Shown: piece by piece, positions 21,411 to 31,964 of the stretch
How positions within the stretch are numbered: the stretch's first letter is position 1
Layout of the letters: every line of letters starts with the position of its first letter
Assembly (NCBI GenBank): GCA_016169945.1
Contig: JADLSH010000217.1
Span: 2,418,001-2,482,000, forward strand
DNA: 64,000 bases
Direction: 5' to 3'
From: Trachythela sp. YZ-2020
Lineage: Eukaryota; Cnidaria; Anthozoa; Malacalcyonacea; Clavulariidae
Translations under genes and position numbers: made by a program
Notes under the pieces: model-generated
What the model was told of the DNA's origin: nothing
Databases searched by the model: none
What the model saw: only the letters and a program-made list of their open reading frames with translations

Positions 21411-22135
21411 AATGATGTCAAATTTGAGCATCGCAGTAAAAGTGGGATAATGGGGTATTTTCGTGGTTCGTGGTTCGTATCGAGCTAATTTTATAACTTG
21501 TTCTTCGTTTCGTCAGCTTTTTATTTATTAACGTGTTTAGATCCTTCCATAAATGGCGTGCATCGTGTCTGTGGATTATTCAATAATTTATTCGTTTTCG
21601 TTTTCAACAAAATTTGACAGAATTAGAGGACGTAAGATCATGAAAACCGTAAAGAATACGAGAAGCGGCCGTAAAAGACTTTTAGATAGGATGGCTGCAG
21701 GTTATAGACTACAAATAATTTTTTCCCCTTGCTTCGGCACTTCCTTCTTTTATTTTTAGTGCTTCAGGATTATTGAATATTATTTTTCATGCTTCAGGAT
21801 TGGTACCCCCCCCATTACTCTCCTCCAGTAAGGGAAAAGCGAATCATTTCAATGCAAAATACATGCAAAATGAAGAAAAATGAGCTATTGCACGACACTA
21901 TACGTTGCATCATAGACAATCCAGGGTTGCATGGTAAAGATATTATAGTAGCTTACGGAAAGTCGAGAAAATCTAGAAAGCGCACACAATGCGCATGCGC
22001 GGTTACATTTCTCGGAATTTAAATGTTTAATTTATCTGCATCAATAAGTCGTATGGAAGGGCGAAATATATCATTTTGCTTCTTTTCGCGAGTTCTTTCG
22101 GCTGACGCAATCCATGTTGTTGTAGCGGAGATGCT
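21411..22135. other. No gene supported
   Basis: Short reading frames occur (for example 21553-21759 and 21789-22022) but show no family motif. A repeated GCTTCAGGATT lies at 21761-21800. Confidence 0.5.
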
Positions 22136-22196
22136 TAGCATTTGTCTTTTAAAACTTTGCACTATCCTTGGATCACTAGTTTCTTTCATCAAGTGC
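22136..22196. repeat. 61-bp direct repeat, left copy
   Basis: TAGCATTTGTCTTTTAAAAC and the following 40 bases recur at 23567-23627 with about two differences. The 1.37 kb between them may be an inserted or duplicated block. Confidence 0.8.
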
Positions 22197-23566
22197 AAAG
22201 TTTCAAAGAAACTTTGCAGTATTGTGATGGGTGGCGAAAATTCACATCAGTCAGTCATACAGTCATACAGTCATAGTGTAAACTTTCCGGGGCGGTCCAA
22301 ATTACTCCTGATGTACAATTGCAAAACGGCTCTGCTTGAATGATATCCTTAGAATGTTTTTATCAAAATTAGCGTAGTTTAGTAATATATCAGTGTTTGC
22401 CGTTATTCTCATGGATGTGAAAGTTAGCTGAATGGTCAATATAATTCCAAGCAGTGCACAATTTGGATTGCATAAATGTATGGCAAGCACCCCCGGAATC
22501 TCAATTTTTGCGAAAAATTCAACTGAGCACGTGTTCGAGGCATGAAATATTTCGGTGCAAATATAGCATATATATGGCGGCCGTATGTAGGAGTGAGTCG
22601 CGAACATGGTAATTTTTTCATGAACAACAATGCATATGTTTGAAAAATGTTATAGATCAGTGATGAATCTAGACAATTGCATTTTCATAATAATACCAGT
22701 AAATAATTTATCTAGGTATACATGCTGATACATACGTCTTCTCGCTGAACGAATTATTACGAATATTACTGAAATACTGTCGTGCGTATACTTTTAAATA
22801 AATACTTTCATATTACATGTAACAAAGAAGTTGAGAATATATTGACCATTTTTAGTGCAAAGTTTTTTACTGTCCGTAGACTCGTAGAGTGTAATTGTAG
22901 AGTCACTAGAGTAGTAGAGTGTAGTATGAACTGCATAATTTTGAAATTTGACATTTGTTATGCAGTATTAATAGAACACATCTCTGTTGACGGGGCAGTT
23001 GTTTACAAATGCGAATGGCATTTTGGTGAGGATGCGTCTGTATATATAACTATGATATATGATGCATTCTATATACTTTCTAGTTTTGCTTAGCCTTTAT
23101 TTTAGTAGTCTGTGTACAACCGTACTCTCGAAATTTTATATACACGATGAAATAATAAATAAATAAAATTTGAAATAATCGAAGTTGAATTGAAATATTT
23201 GTAATTAGTTGAATAAAACTAATCAAATATTGCAACCGTAAACAAAGGACAATTTTATCTGCTTACTATAATATATTGGCAAAAACATAAATCACTCATC
23301 GCGAATTTAGAATTACGAATGATGAAATATTACAAGCTTTTCATTGACAAGTGCATGTACTTGTTGAAAAACTGGCATGCTATCTTTTCAAAAGCTTGTC
23401 ACATTTCATCAATTTTCAAGGGCAAATAAATATAGTAAAGGAAAAATAATTGCCAAATAAAAATTGCTCGTGTAAATACGTAATATGCAAATATCAACAC
23501 AACACAACACAACACAACACAACATGGATGCACAACAATTACGTACGCACTATATACCATGTAACA
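22197..23566. other. Gene-free block between direct repeats
   Basis: AT-rich sequence with no long frame carrying a recognisable domain. TAGAGT is repeated at 22886-22921, and a (ACACA)n tract lies at 23498-23524. Confidence 0.5.
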
Positions 23567-23735
23567 TAGCATTTGTCTTTTAAAACTTTGCACTATCCTT
23601 GGATCACTAGTTTCTTTTATCAAATGCCTCTGGAAAAACTTTTGAAGCAATTAATGGGCACCCACTTTAATACTGATAGGCAGGTTCCATGTAGGCTCTG
23701 TGCCAAAGGTCATGATTTTGTCCGAAAAGTAATTA
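23567..23735 (+). pseudogene. Possible piggyBac-transposase C-terminal remnant
   Basis: After the right-hand direct repeat, one frame reads LEKLLKQLMGTHFNTD followed by CRLCAKGHDF. This recalls the GTHF...C..C start of the zinc-binding tail of piggyBac-type transposases. Only about 45 codons are visible and later cysteines are absent, so the match is weak. Confidence 0.25.
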
Positions 23736-23975
23736 TAATTTTGAACCACTTACCTAATCGTACAAGGAACTTATTAACACCTATAATTATGCACAAATAT
23801 TTTGGGACATAAGTCCACGGCTTGCTTTCACCATGTTGCAGCTAATTAGTGTATAATTGTATATTATGCTAAATGAAGTGTTACTACTTGCATGATAGAG
23901 TAGGGCGTGTTTGTGACATAATGGTAAGTAAATAGTAAATACTTTTATATGTGCCCTTTACCTCTGTCGTACACA

Positions 23976-24185
23976 CATAAAAACGCACAAGTTGTAACAA
24001 ACCTGCAGCAGACTTTCTACAAGTAGTTCCAGCATCAACAACTTATTATCGTCCTGCAATTCAACAACCTTGTAGCAACTTGATCAAAAATTGACAACAT
24101 TGTTACAACTTGTTGACAAGCTTGCTACAAATCTGTTGCGAACATATCTTGTTGACAAAATGTGAGATTTGCGTGTAACATACAG
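23976..24185. repeat. Degenerate CAACTTGTTG-rich repeat, MITE-like
   Basis: Variants of ACAACTTGTTGACAAGCTTG recur in both orientations between ACGCACAAGTTG and TTTGCGTGT, which look like weak inverted ends. Confidence 0.5.
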
Positions 24186-24659
24186 ATAATGAGTTCCATC
24201 TCTGGCATTGGGAGTATTTTCACTGCAGTTTGGGAACGTAACTTCATTATTTCGACATTACTTTTATTTAATTAATTAATTCTTGAAACCAGTTACAAGT
24301 CTCGCTCAAAATATTGTTTAAAAGTGCATGATTACACTATGTGTACTTTATGTGCTAATAATGATTCACTAAATTACGATATCCCTAGTGAAATGTGCTG
24401 GCCATTACGTCTGGGTGCTTTTATCCTCGATCCAGCCATGGTTTTTCATTCGTTGAGCGAGGAGATTCTGTAAAGAGATTATCCCAAATCATTTTTATTC
24501 CCAAGTAAACAAAGTCTTAGTTCATGCTGAATATGCGGTGCCACTGTGGGTAGAGTATAGAAAATACGACCCATTCTACTAACTTTTCTCGACCCATTCT
24601 ACTAACTTCCAGACGAAGGGCCTTCGGTCGAAGTCCTCATTGTATTTTTCAGGTACAGT

Positions 24660-24965
24660 AGTTTCATACTGAACAGCTCAATCAGTTTCGTTTAAACTGT
24701 TCTCCATAGAATCGAGGTCCAGGAAAGGTGATCTCATGTTTAGGCATCTAACGAACCTAAACTTATTTAACTTTATTTATTTTACTAGATAGATCTATCA
24801 GTTCGTACAACTGTTCTCCCAACAGGTTTAGAAAGGGCCAACACATATTTCTCCAGTGTTATCGCAGAAGGAAACTTAACTAATCTATCTTTATTTAACT
24901 TGAATAGCTCTATCAGTTCTTAACTGTTCTCCCTAAAATTTTAGATGTGGTTACATCTTATTGCT
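24660..24965. repeat. Degenerate minisatellite T, about 115-bp unit, block 1
   Basis: Two to three units carry TAGCTCTATCAGTTCTTAAC-like, CTGTTCTCC, AGGTCCAGGAAAGG and CTCCAGTGTTATCGCAG motifs in order. The same motifs recur at 26430-26690. Confidence 0.7.
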
Positions 24966-24975
24966 CTAGTATTAA

Positions 24976-25269
24976 GCCGTGGCCAAATGATAACGCAAAT
25001 CATCGCAAGTTTTAACTCCTGAGGAATGGAAAAGAGGGAATGAATAATTTGATAAAGAAACACAGAATGTGAAATACACAAAGCGTCTTATGAAATGAGA
25101 TTAATGTGATTTGTTTGTAATATACAGCTAAACATGAATATTTTACGCTGTACATTTTTAACAAATTGATTCGTTTCCATAATTTGTGTTGTTCAAACCA
25201 CTCATTCATTATTTTCCATGTCTCGGACGTTTAAACTTGCGACGACTTGCATCTCGTTTGATCCGGGTT
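24976..25269. mobile_element. TTAA-type MITE, third family member
   Basis: It starts after TTAA (24972-24975) with GCCGTGGCCAAATGATAACG. Its end is the complement of CCCGGATCAAACGAGATGC. The ends resemble those at 20773-21088 (GCC..GG..CAAACGAGA), while the interior differs. Confidence 0.6.
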
Positions 25270-25315
25270 TTTTAGTAATGTAGTACGATTGTACGAAAAG
25301 GTAAAAATATGGTTT

Positions 25316-25964
25316 TCAACCTTCATCTCCGGCCGGCCATGGGAGTGGGGGCCGATCTTCGCCATTTGGCGGACTCTCGTTTACACTGTCCAAGACGTTC
25401 TCTCTGAATTGAAAGAATGAAGATACATGTATTGATAAGTTTATAGTTAATTTCAAGAACCTTTTACAGTACACGTATATACTGTAGGCGTAGAATGATG
25501 TAGCCAGCACGGTCTAACATTGTTTGTCCATCGTTATCAGTATTTTCAAACGAATCAGATCCATATGTCATGTCGGAAAACAATATGAAACATTGCAAGA
25601 AAAAATAACTAGTTTATTGCATAGCACAAGTCAAGTACAGGGTAGTTTTAGAACTAGCCTAAGATTAAAGTCAGAAAAACTTTAGCGGCTAAAAATCGCC
25701 AAGTTAAATATAGTAAATTAAGGTAATTGAGGCCTTATACGAAAGGAAATCTTGAAGATGAGTATACAGTACTAACATAAATATTATGCCACAATGAAGA
25801 AATTACGAAGCACAGACTTACAATTGCCCATCGTTTTCGGTGTCGCTATAGACGTCTTCCAAAGCTTGCTCTCCAAAATCATATTCCGTTTCTTCTGTGT
25901 GTCCAACACGAAGAAACACAGCACTGACTGTAATCAGCAAGGCTAGAATTGTTCAACACTTCAT
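25316..25964 (-). pseudogene. Candidate two-exon secreted acidic peptide gene with early stop
   Basis: Exon 1 (25964-25822) begins ATG and encodes a hydrophobic leader (TILALLITVSAVFL) followed by an acidic stretch (HTEETEYDFGEQALEDVYSD). It ends at a consensus GTAAGT donor. Exon 2 (25403-25316) begins after a pyrimidine-rich TTTCAATTCAG acceptor, encodes an acidic Pro-rich C-terminus (RPPLPWPAGDEG) and ends at TGA. Exon 1 has 143 coding bases and exon 2 has 88, which together keep frame (76 residues). Codon 4 is TGA, so either this copy is dead or translation starts from another exon. There are no cysteines in the mature part, so a disulfide toxin is unlikely. I do not recognise the family; it could be a peptide precursor. 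Confidence 0.5.
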
Positions 25965-26429
25965 CGCGATGGCTGACTTGATTCTCTCTGGTTAGCTTGG
26001 CTGTTTTCGCGCGCTTTTATGCGCGAGGTGTCCCAAAGCAAAGGTTATAAAGGTCTTGTTATTCAAATCTAATTTAAGGGAACTGTCATTTTTTGGAAAT
26101 GCAAAACTCCTTGGGTTTCCGTACCAGAGTGTACTAGAGTTCTTAGCCCTCAAAAGTCAAGAGTATTGTTAATGTTTCGAATTTCTTCATAACATTTTTT
26201 GGCAAAATTTATGAATAAATTGACCTGAATGATGATTTTACATTTTTCATTATAAGCTAAGATATAACTCTAAGACCTAGCAGGAAATCCTCTATGAGAA
26301 AGTTGAGTGTCGTCGCTCAAAGATGCTTGGACGCATTTCGCGAAGAGAAAAACAAAACAAACTAATCCACTCCTATAATATTTTTGATCAAGTTTAATAC
26401 TTGTTTGTATTCATAAACGAGACAGCCAG
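25965..26429. other. No gene seen
   Basis: Upstream flank of the peptide candidate. Apart from the TATA-like box I see no structured feature. Confidence 0.45.
26013..26022 (-). promoter_or_regulatory. Possible TATA box of the small peptide gene
   Basis: CATAAAAGCG on the minus strand lies about 50-60 bp upstream of the exon 1 ATG. That spacing is plausible for a TATA box and a short leader. Confidence 0.35.
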
Positions 26430-26690
26430 TTCTGTACTCAATAAACTAACTATATTTATACTAGATAGCTTTATCACTTCTCAACTGGTCTTCTTAGAGG
26501 TCTTCAAGTAAGATCCATCTTCTATTTGCTCAGTGTTATTGCAGGAGGATCTTTTAATTTTACCTAAACTCACTTTTTTCGTACTGATTTAATAGCTCTA
26601 CCAGTACTAAACTGGTCTCATAGAGGTCCAATAAAAGCCAATTCCTTCCAGTGTAACTACAGCACTGAAAACCTAATCTAATGCTGTTTC
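26430..26690. repeat. Degenerate minisatellite T, block 2
   Basis: Two units with CTAGATAGCTTTATCAC, TTAGAGGTC and CAGTGTTATTGCAGGAGGA motifs. Related to 24660-24965. Confidence 0.7.
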
Positions 26691-27418
26691 AACAACTTGT
26701 TACCAGGATGCAGAGGCGTAAATGTTGGTGGGGGGTTTGCGGGGGGTGGTGCATCCCCCCAGAGATCATGATACAGTCAGTCTCAAGATATTCATTGTTA
26801 AATTGGAGGCATTATGCCACGTAATGCTATGCGAGACTGGCTAAAGAGTTTCAAAGACCGACTTCAATCGTTGCATTAATTAGTCGCTGGGGCACCTGTG
26901 CCCACAGCGACTATATGTTTCGGCGCGCATTTTTGCCGAATTGTTAGCCACAAAATGAACATTACGTCATTATAAATCGGGACCGTCGAATATCGTAGGA
27001 TGATGATTTTGAGCGCTCGTATCTTTGGCGCCCCTCATCCAAAACGGACGAAAAAACCACCAATCGATTCAGCGAAAAACCTGTTCTTGGCTAATGCGAA
27101 ACAAATCGCTAAACACATTGTTTTACAGATCTCCGTGAGTTTTAACCTTAGTAATCTGGTATATTTATTATATCGGTAAACTAATTATATATTCAGTACT
27201 TTTGGTCGACTATAACTTCTGTTTAAAAACCGTGTGATTTTCGCTAATACGCCGTTTCATAGAGCTTCAAAAACAGTACCTACCGACCAACTTTCAAAGA
27301 AAAACAATAAAAATTGACAAAGTTACGGCGAAATTTGAAATCTTAGCGTGCGACCAAACTGGACTTTCAGACAAAAACAACCGGAAGAGGCCCAAAGACC
27401 ATGTTGCTATGGTTTTTA

Positions 27419-27679
27419 CAGTCGATTTCAATTCACTTTTCACTCAAATGTTCCGAACTTCGGAAATTCGTTGCGAAGTTCAAAAGTTCGTAATGAAAGT
27501 CAGAACCGGTTTGTAAACTGAGCATTTGATTGGCTGCTTTTTCTCTAGTAACCAATCAGAGGGTTTGTTTACAATATGGCATGTGAATTTCATAATGAAC
27601 TTATGAACTTCGCAACGAATTTCCGAAGTTCGGAACGAAGTTCGGAACATTTGAGTGAAAAGTGAATTGAAATCGACTG
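27419..27679. mobile_element. Tc1/mariner-type MITE (261 bp)
   Basis: The ends are CAGTCGATTTCAATTCAC and its complement, extending for more than 50 bp of inverted pairing, flanked by TA on both sides. The homologous sequence near 43170-43185 lacks it and reads straight through the TA site. Confidence 0.88.
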
Positions 27680-27784
27680 TAAGTGGCCGGAATGAATTCC
27701 CCAGGCCAGGGTGAAATACCCTATATAAGATATTTTTGTCGCGACTGAAGCGCTTAGGCAAACCACAAACTGTGGGCAAACCAC

Positions 27785-27928
27785 AGCCTCGTACCCAGGC
27801 GCTTTAATGTGCTAAGCGGTTGCGTGACGCACGCTTGGAAACTTGTAGTGCGTAGCCACGACGGGACGGTTTTCCCGCGCGCTCGTGACGTAACCGTGTA
27901 GGAAGCCAAAGCGCCTGGGTACGAGGCT
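27785..27928. mobile_element. Mutator-like MITE (144 bp)
   Basis: A perfect 21-bp inverted end AGCCTCGTACCCAGGCGC(TTT) is bounded by direct repeats GGGCAAACCA plus one mismatch (10-11 bp). The relative at 43092-43105 has a single GGGCAAACC site (inverted), which supports an insertion. Duplications of 9-11 bp suggest a Mutator-type origin. Confidence 0.75.
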
Positions 27929-28452
27929 GGGCAAACCATATAATTATAGTCAAACTGCGGCAAGCACATGCGTGCTGGAAAATACCCGATAAATAAAAAA
28001 AAATCAAAATAAATACTTCTACTCGTCGTATCGAAGCAAAACTTTCTACAAGAAATACACAGATAAAAAGCTAAATTTTCGAATGGAGAAGTCTATTCTC
28101 AAATGCAAGAAATAAAGAAGATATTAAAGATTGTTTGAGTTGAACTGGAGGTATGTTTAGGATTAAACTTTTAGTATTCTTGATTCTGTAATGTTTAGTC
28201 GGCAACATAACCAACTGTTAAAAAGCTTCTTTTGTAAGTATTCCAATGGTGTTAGTTTCATTTACGGAGTCTAGGTTTACTCAGGTCGTAATTTCTAAAT
28301 TATCTTTACGTGAAAGAAATTTAATGTAAGTAATGTAAGCCAAGTATGTTACAATCACACTCAGAAAAGTATTTGCCGAATGCCTATAGCTGTAGCATGC
28401 ACTGTCAAAATGTGTTAATTACGAAAAAGCCTATATCATTACCCCAGCGACT

Positions 28453-30409
28453 AAACGCTCAATAGAGCGTCTTGTTAAAATATAAAGTTTGCCGAACATC
28501 CTGTTTCAATCATTCAATCTAGAATGTCATAGCATGCATACTGTATGTGGCGTGCGTATGTTGAATATTTACAGAAGCACTGAATGACTGTAAATGCTAA
28601 AACAAACAACTTTTAAATAGAACCATAATATTGCCAGTTGCCTGTTGCCACAACTGCTTTAATCTACATATTAAATACTTTAAGGCAAACTTATTGTACA
28701 GGAAGCTAAAAACTACATTGTTTTTGTGATATAATTTTTTTACTGATTTCCACCTACAAATTGGAATAAAATATTTGTTCAGAACGCAGGAAATCGTGTC
28801 TACGAGGTCCTAGATTTAAAAATTTCCAAGAGGAGAATTCACCCGGACCCCCTGCGAATGGGTGTCTTACTGCATCAGTCGTCCTATTCTGCTGGATCTG
28901 CCCCCTGTGTACACGAGTTCAGTAAAAATATGAAACGTAGCTTACGCAAGTTGAATGGTGCGGCTACTCTGCATGCGCAAGTTATTGCATTCTATTGTAC
29001 AGGTATTATAAGAATAGGTAATAGATAATTACTAACAAAGCGCGGACGCTTGATAAATATATGACTATATTGTTTAAATTTAATAATTCATTAATTCACA
29101 CCAGCAGAATGCGTTATATTCTGTGCGTTATATATAAGATATTTTCGCAAGATTATCGGCAAGTTCCTTAGGTTTATTTTTACTTTCAAGCACTTTCTAA
29201 CACCTTAGCTTTGCGGCAGGAAACCAATTTGTATACAGGCACCGGCGCAAATTTCGAAACCGTGGACAGTCGGACCCCTCCGAGATGGTCAGACCCCTCT
29301 TTAGCTTGCGCCCTTAAGGCTACCGCACAGCGACCACCGCATAACTTGCAAATTCGGTGCCTGTGATATTTTTCAGGCAATCAAGCCAAGGATGGCAACG
29401 AACAAGGAAAAAATTCGTTAGTTTTAAATAGTACAGAATCTTCTCTCAAGTAAAATCGCTCTTCTCTCAAGTCAAGCAGAATTACTGGATATCATGCGTT
29501 TTACAAAACTGTTGCGGTGAGTCTTAAGATCGTGCTTTAACATTATGTTATAAAAATACGTATAGTTGAATCGTGCATCAATAGGACAACGACAATAGAT
29601 ACGAATTACACTTTATCAGTTGCTATACTTTATCAGATATTGTCTCGATAAATCGGCTTTTCATTTACATTAAAAAGTATTTGTTCCCGCGACAGATCAA
29701 GGAACCCTAGCCAGGAATTTTAGAGCTTAAAAAAAGCAAAATATACTATCGAATATAAAGCTATATAAAGATGTTTTTAGGGCTTTACGCGTGCTACTGC
29801 AGGGGGTTCACATCCTGTTGAAATTCTTGAGGGGTATTAATTAAGAGATATTCATCTGCCACATTGTAGATTTTTTAATGCTATAATGCTACGTGTATAA
29901 TACTAAAGCTTTGTGTAGCTTCCTGTCAAACAAGTGCTTTTTTCGGTATATTTACATGCATTATTTGATGTGCTGAAGATTTTTTCAATTATTATGTACC
30001 AATTTTATAGAGTCAGATCAAAGATGAAGTCCCTGATGCTGATTTAGCAATGGCGAGCAAAACAGCATCATGCATGTGGAAGAGATGCTCTTCATATGTC
30101 CGTCAGGTAGGCGTGGAATGCCATTCTTACCATGTTTTTCTATGCAACTAGGGCTTTCAGATTCATTTTAAGTAAGCGGCTGTATTGAGAAAGTAGGCGG
30201 ATGAAGGAATCATTTGACTAAAATATCAGATATGTTTTACAATACAAGTGTGGTCACTCCAGCTGTTTGCTTCGTGTAATCAGCTAAGCCATTTACAGTA
30301 TAGTGTAAGTCTCAGTAAAGGCCAATGTTCTTGTTGAAAAGGAATGTGTCATTAAAAGACACTAAAATGACAATAAGTGTAAGGAATTTCAGACAAAAAT
30401 TATTCGTTA
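28453..30409. other. Gene-free; scattered repeat pieces
   Basis: 28783-28860 is an inverted copy of the dispersed GC-rich core (GATTTAAAAATTTCC then CCCGGACCCCC). 29236-29366 has CAGGCACCG inverted ends and may be a small MITE. I found no coding frame with a domain, and no RNA gene. Confidence 0.5.
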
Positions 30410-30570
30410 CCCTCCCTCCAGGCATTTGCACCTATTTTCTCTCTAAGTATACAATTCCCTAAGACTGGGCAGAAAAAGCACGACAATGCCCCACCCTGGG
30501 GCAAAGAAATGATGACCAATGCCTAGTCTTGGTGCACACCAAAACATAGAATTTGTCAGAATGTCATAGG
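30410..30570. mobile_element. Partial MITE related to 15889-16513
   Basis: The blocks GGCATTTGCAC, ACAATTCCCTAAGACTGGG and GAATTTGTCAGAATGTCAT match the complement of 16330-16490 in order. The outer ends are incomplete. Confidence 0.6.
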
Positions 30571-31480
30571 GAAATGAAAATGTTCAAGGGCTTTGCATGC
30601 ATTTTTATCATGGCATGTTAGCCAAATTTTGTCACATTAAAAATTATGCTGGCTTTGTGTCTTGGGTCGGTCAATACAAAACCAGGGTAGATTTGAACCC
30701 TGTTCCAAAGTAGAGTTAATTAAATGCCAAAATAACACTAAGGGCTTTACACTTCAATAGTAATAAAAAGCAGGGTTTGCAAAATCTCCGGCCAGATGTC
30801 CCAGGGCAGCTCAAATTGCTATTGGGCAACCAAAATTTCTTGACTCGTTTCAACAGACAACCAGAAATTAGGCTAAGACGAGGATTAATAACATACATTT
30901 ACGAGTCTTGTTATTTTGCCTACGGTATGCATTAGAATAAAGCTGTGCGAAAGTGTATAACTAATGGGCGATAAAATATATTTCCCCATAAAACATGGCC
31001 ACAGCTCCCGCATCAGAATACATTGTTGCGGTTAGTTTATTTTCCACTTAATTGAGGCGGGCAAGCCAGAAATTGCTTTGGAGCTTGGGCAACCAAATTT
31101 GCGGTGTGACCTGCCTGAGGGCAATCACTCTTTCACAAGTTTTGCAAGCCCTGACATTAAGGCGTCATTCATAATTCATGTGAACCAAGTTCATCCAGTT
31201 AAGACCAGATATATTTTGGTCTTAGTGTCAAATAGGGGGGGGGGGGGGGAGAGGAAAAAAGGGTAGGTTAAAGATCATTGGCAATAACGTTAATACTGTA
31301 ACTATCTAAACTCTAACTAAATATGTATAAAAGTCGTTTACCAAATTTTCGTATCTTGCTTAGTTCTTGAAATATTTAGACTGAAAACAATGAGCTAATT
31401 CATGAATTTCATGTCAAGATCATTTGGGATACAGAATGCTATGTATACTTTTTTAATGTCATTTATGGGACTGGAAAAAG
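30571..31480. other. No gene seen; poly-G tract
   Basis: AT-rich sequence with a 15-base G run near 31236. GGGCAACCAAA occurs near 30824 and 31087, probably from decayed copies of one repeat. Confidence 0.45.
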
Positions 31481-31559
31481 GAAGGGCAAAAACTTACAGA
31501 AGACATAGATTGTGGAATAGTGGAAAACATCGGTAAGAAATGTCAGTAGTCATTTGCTC

Positions 31560-31850
31560 GAGCTAAAGATGCAATTTACCAAAGCATTGTGGAGAGTGTG
31601 CATTCATTACCTGTGGAAAGGTAATCACTAAGGAGACATAGAAAGATACACGAAGAGAAGCATAAATGTGAAATCTGTGGTAAAACATTTTCTTGTCAAA
31701 ATTCATTAGACAGACATTTAAAAACACACAGTGCTACTCGGTAAATGAATTTTACCTGCCGCTTATGTGGGTACAATTTCACCACCATGTCAAATCTGAA
31801 AATACATTCCAAACAGTATTTATAGACATATTAATTATGTTGAAGAACCT
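31560..31850 (+). pseudogene. C2H2 zinc-finger remnant
   Basis: One frame encodes the end of a finger (LRRHRKIH), a complete finger C-E-I-C...H-x3-H (KCEICGKTFSCQNSLDRHLKTH), a stop, and then a third finger (FTCRLCGYNFTTMSNLKIH). At least three stops interrupt it (in the upstream part and between fingers), so it is dead. Such fingers occur in DNA-binding host proteins and in some transposases. It is convergent with the MULE transposase on the other strand and need not belong to it. Confidence 0.75.
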
Positions 31851-31964
31851 ATTAAGTCAGGATAGCTGCTGTAGTTGTATTTTCTACTGTTCTTAGTTTA
31901 TAATTATGTACATCACACAAATATATGAACATCAATTTAAATAATGTTGGGTTGAAATATATCT

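Larger units (their letters stand above)
26880..28452. mobile_element. Putative inverted-repeat element A with nested insertions
   Basis: The left end AGTCGCTGGGGC is the inverse of CCCCAGCGACT at 28441-28451. The left end also forms its own perfect hairpin (26880-26911). The interior from about 27682 to 28240 recurs inverted at 42755-43192, so this is a dispersed element. Two smaller elements are nested in it. Target duplications and superfamily are not clear. Confidence 0.45.

Noticed and set aside
25316..25964. Considering the small peptide gene as a disulfide-rich toxin
   Set aside because: The predicted mature part has no cysteines, so the known cnidarian toxin frameworks do not fit.
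27480..27779. 99-codon minus-strand frame
   Set aside because: It is made of the two arms of the TA-flanked MITE and flanking element A sequence.
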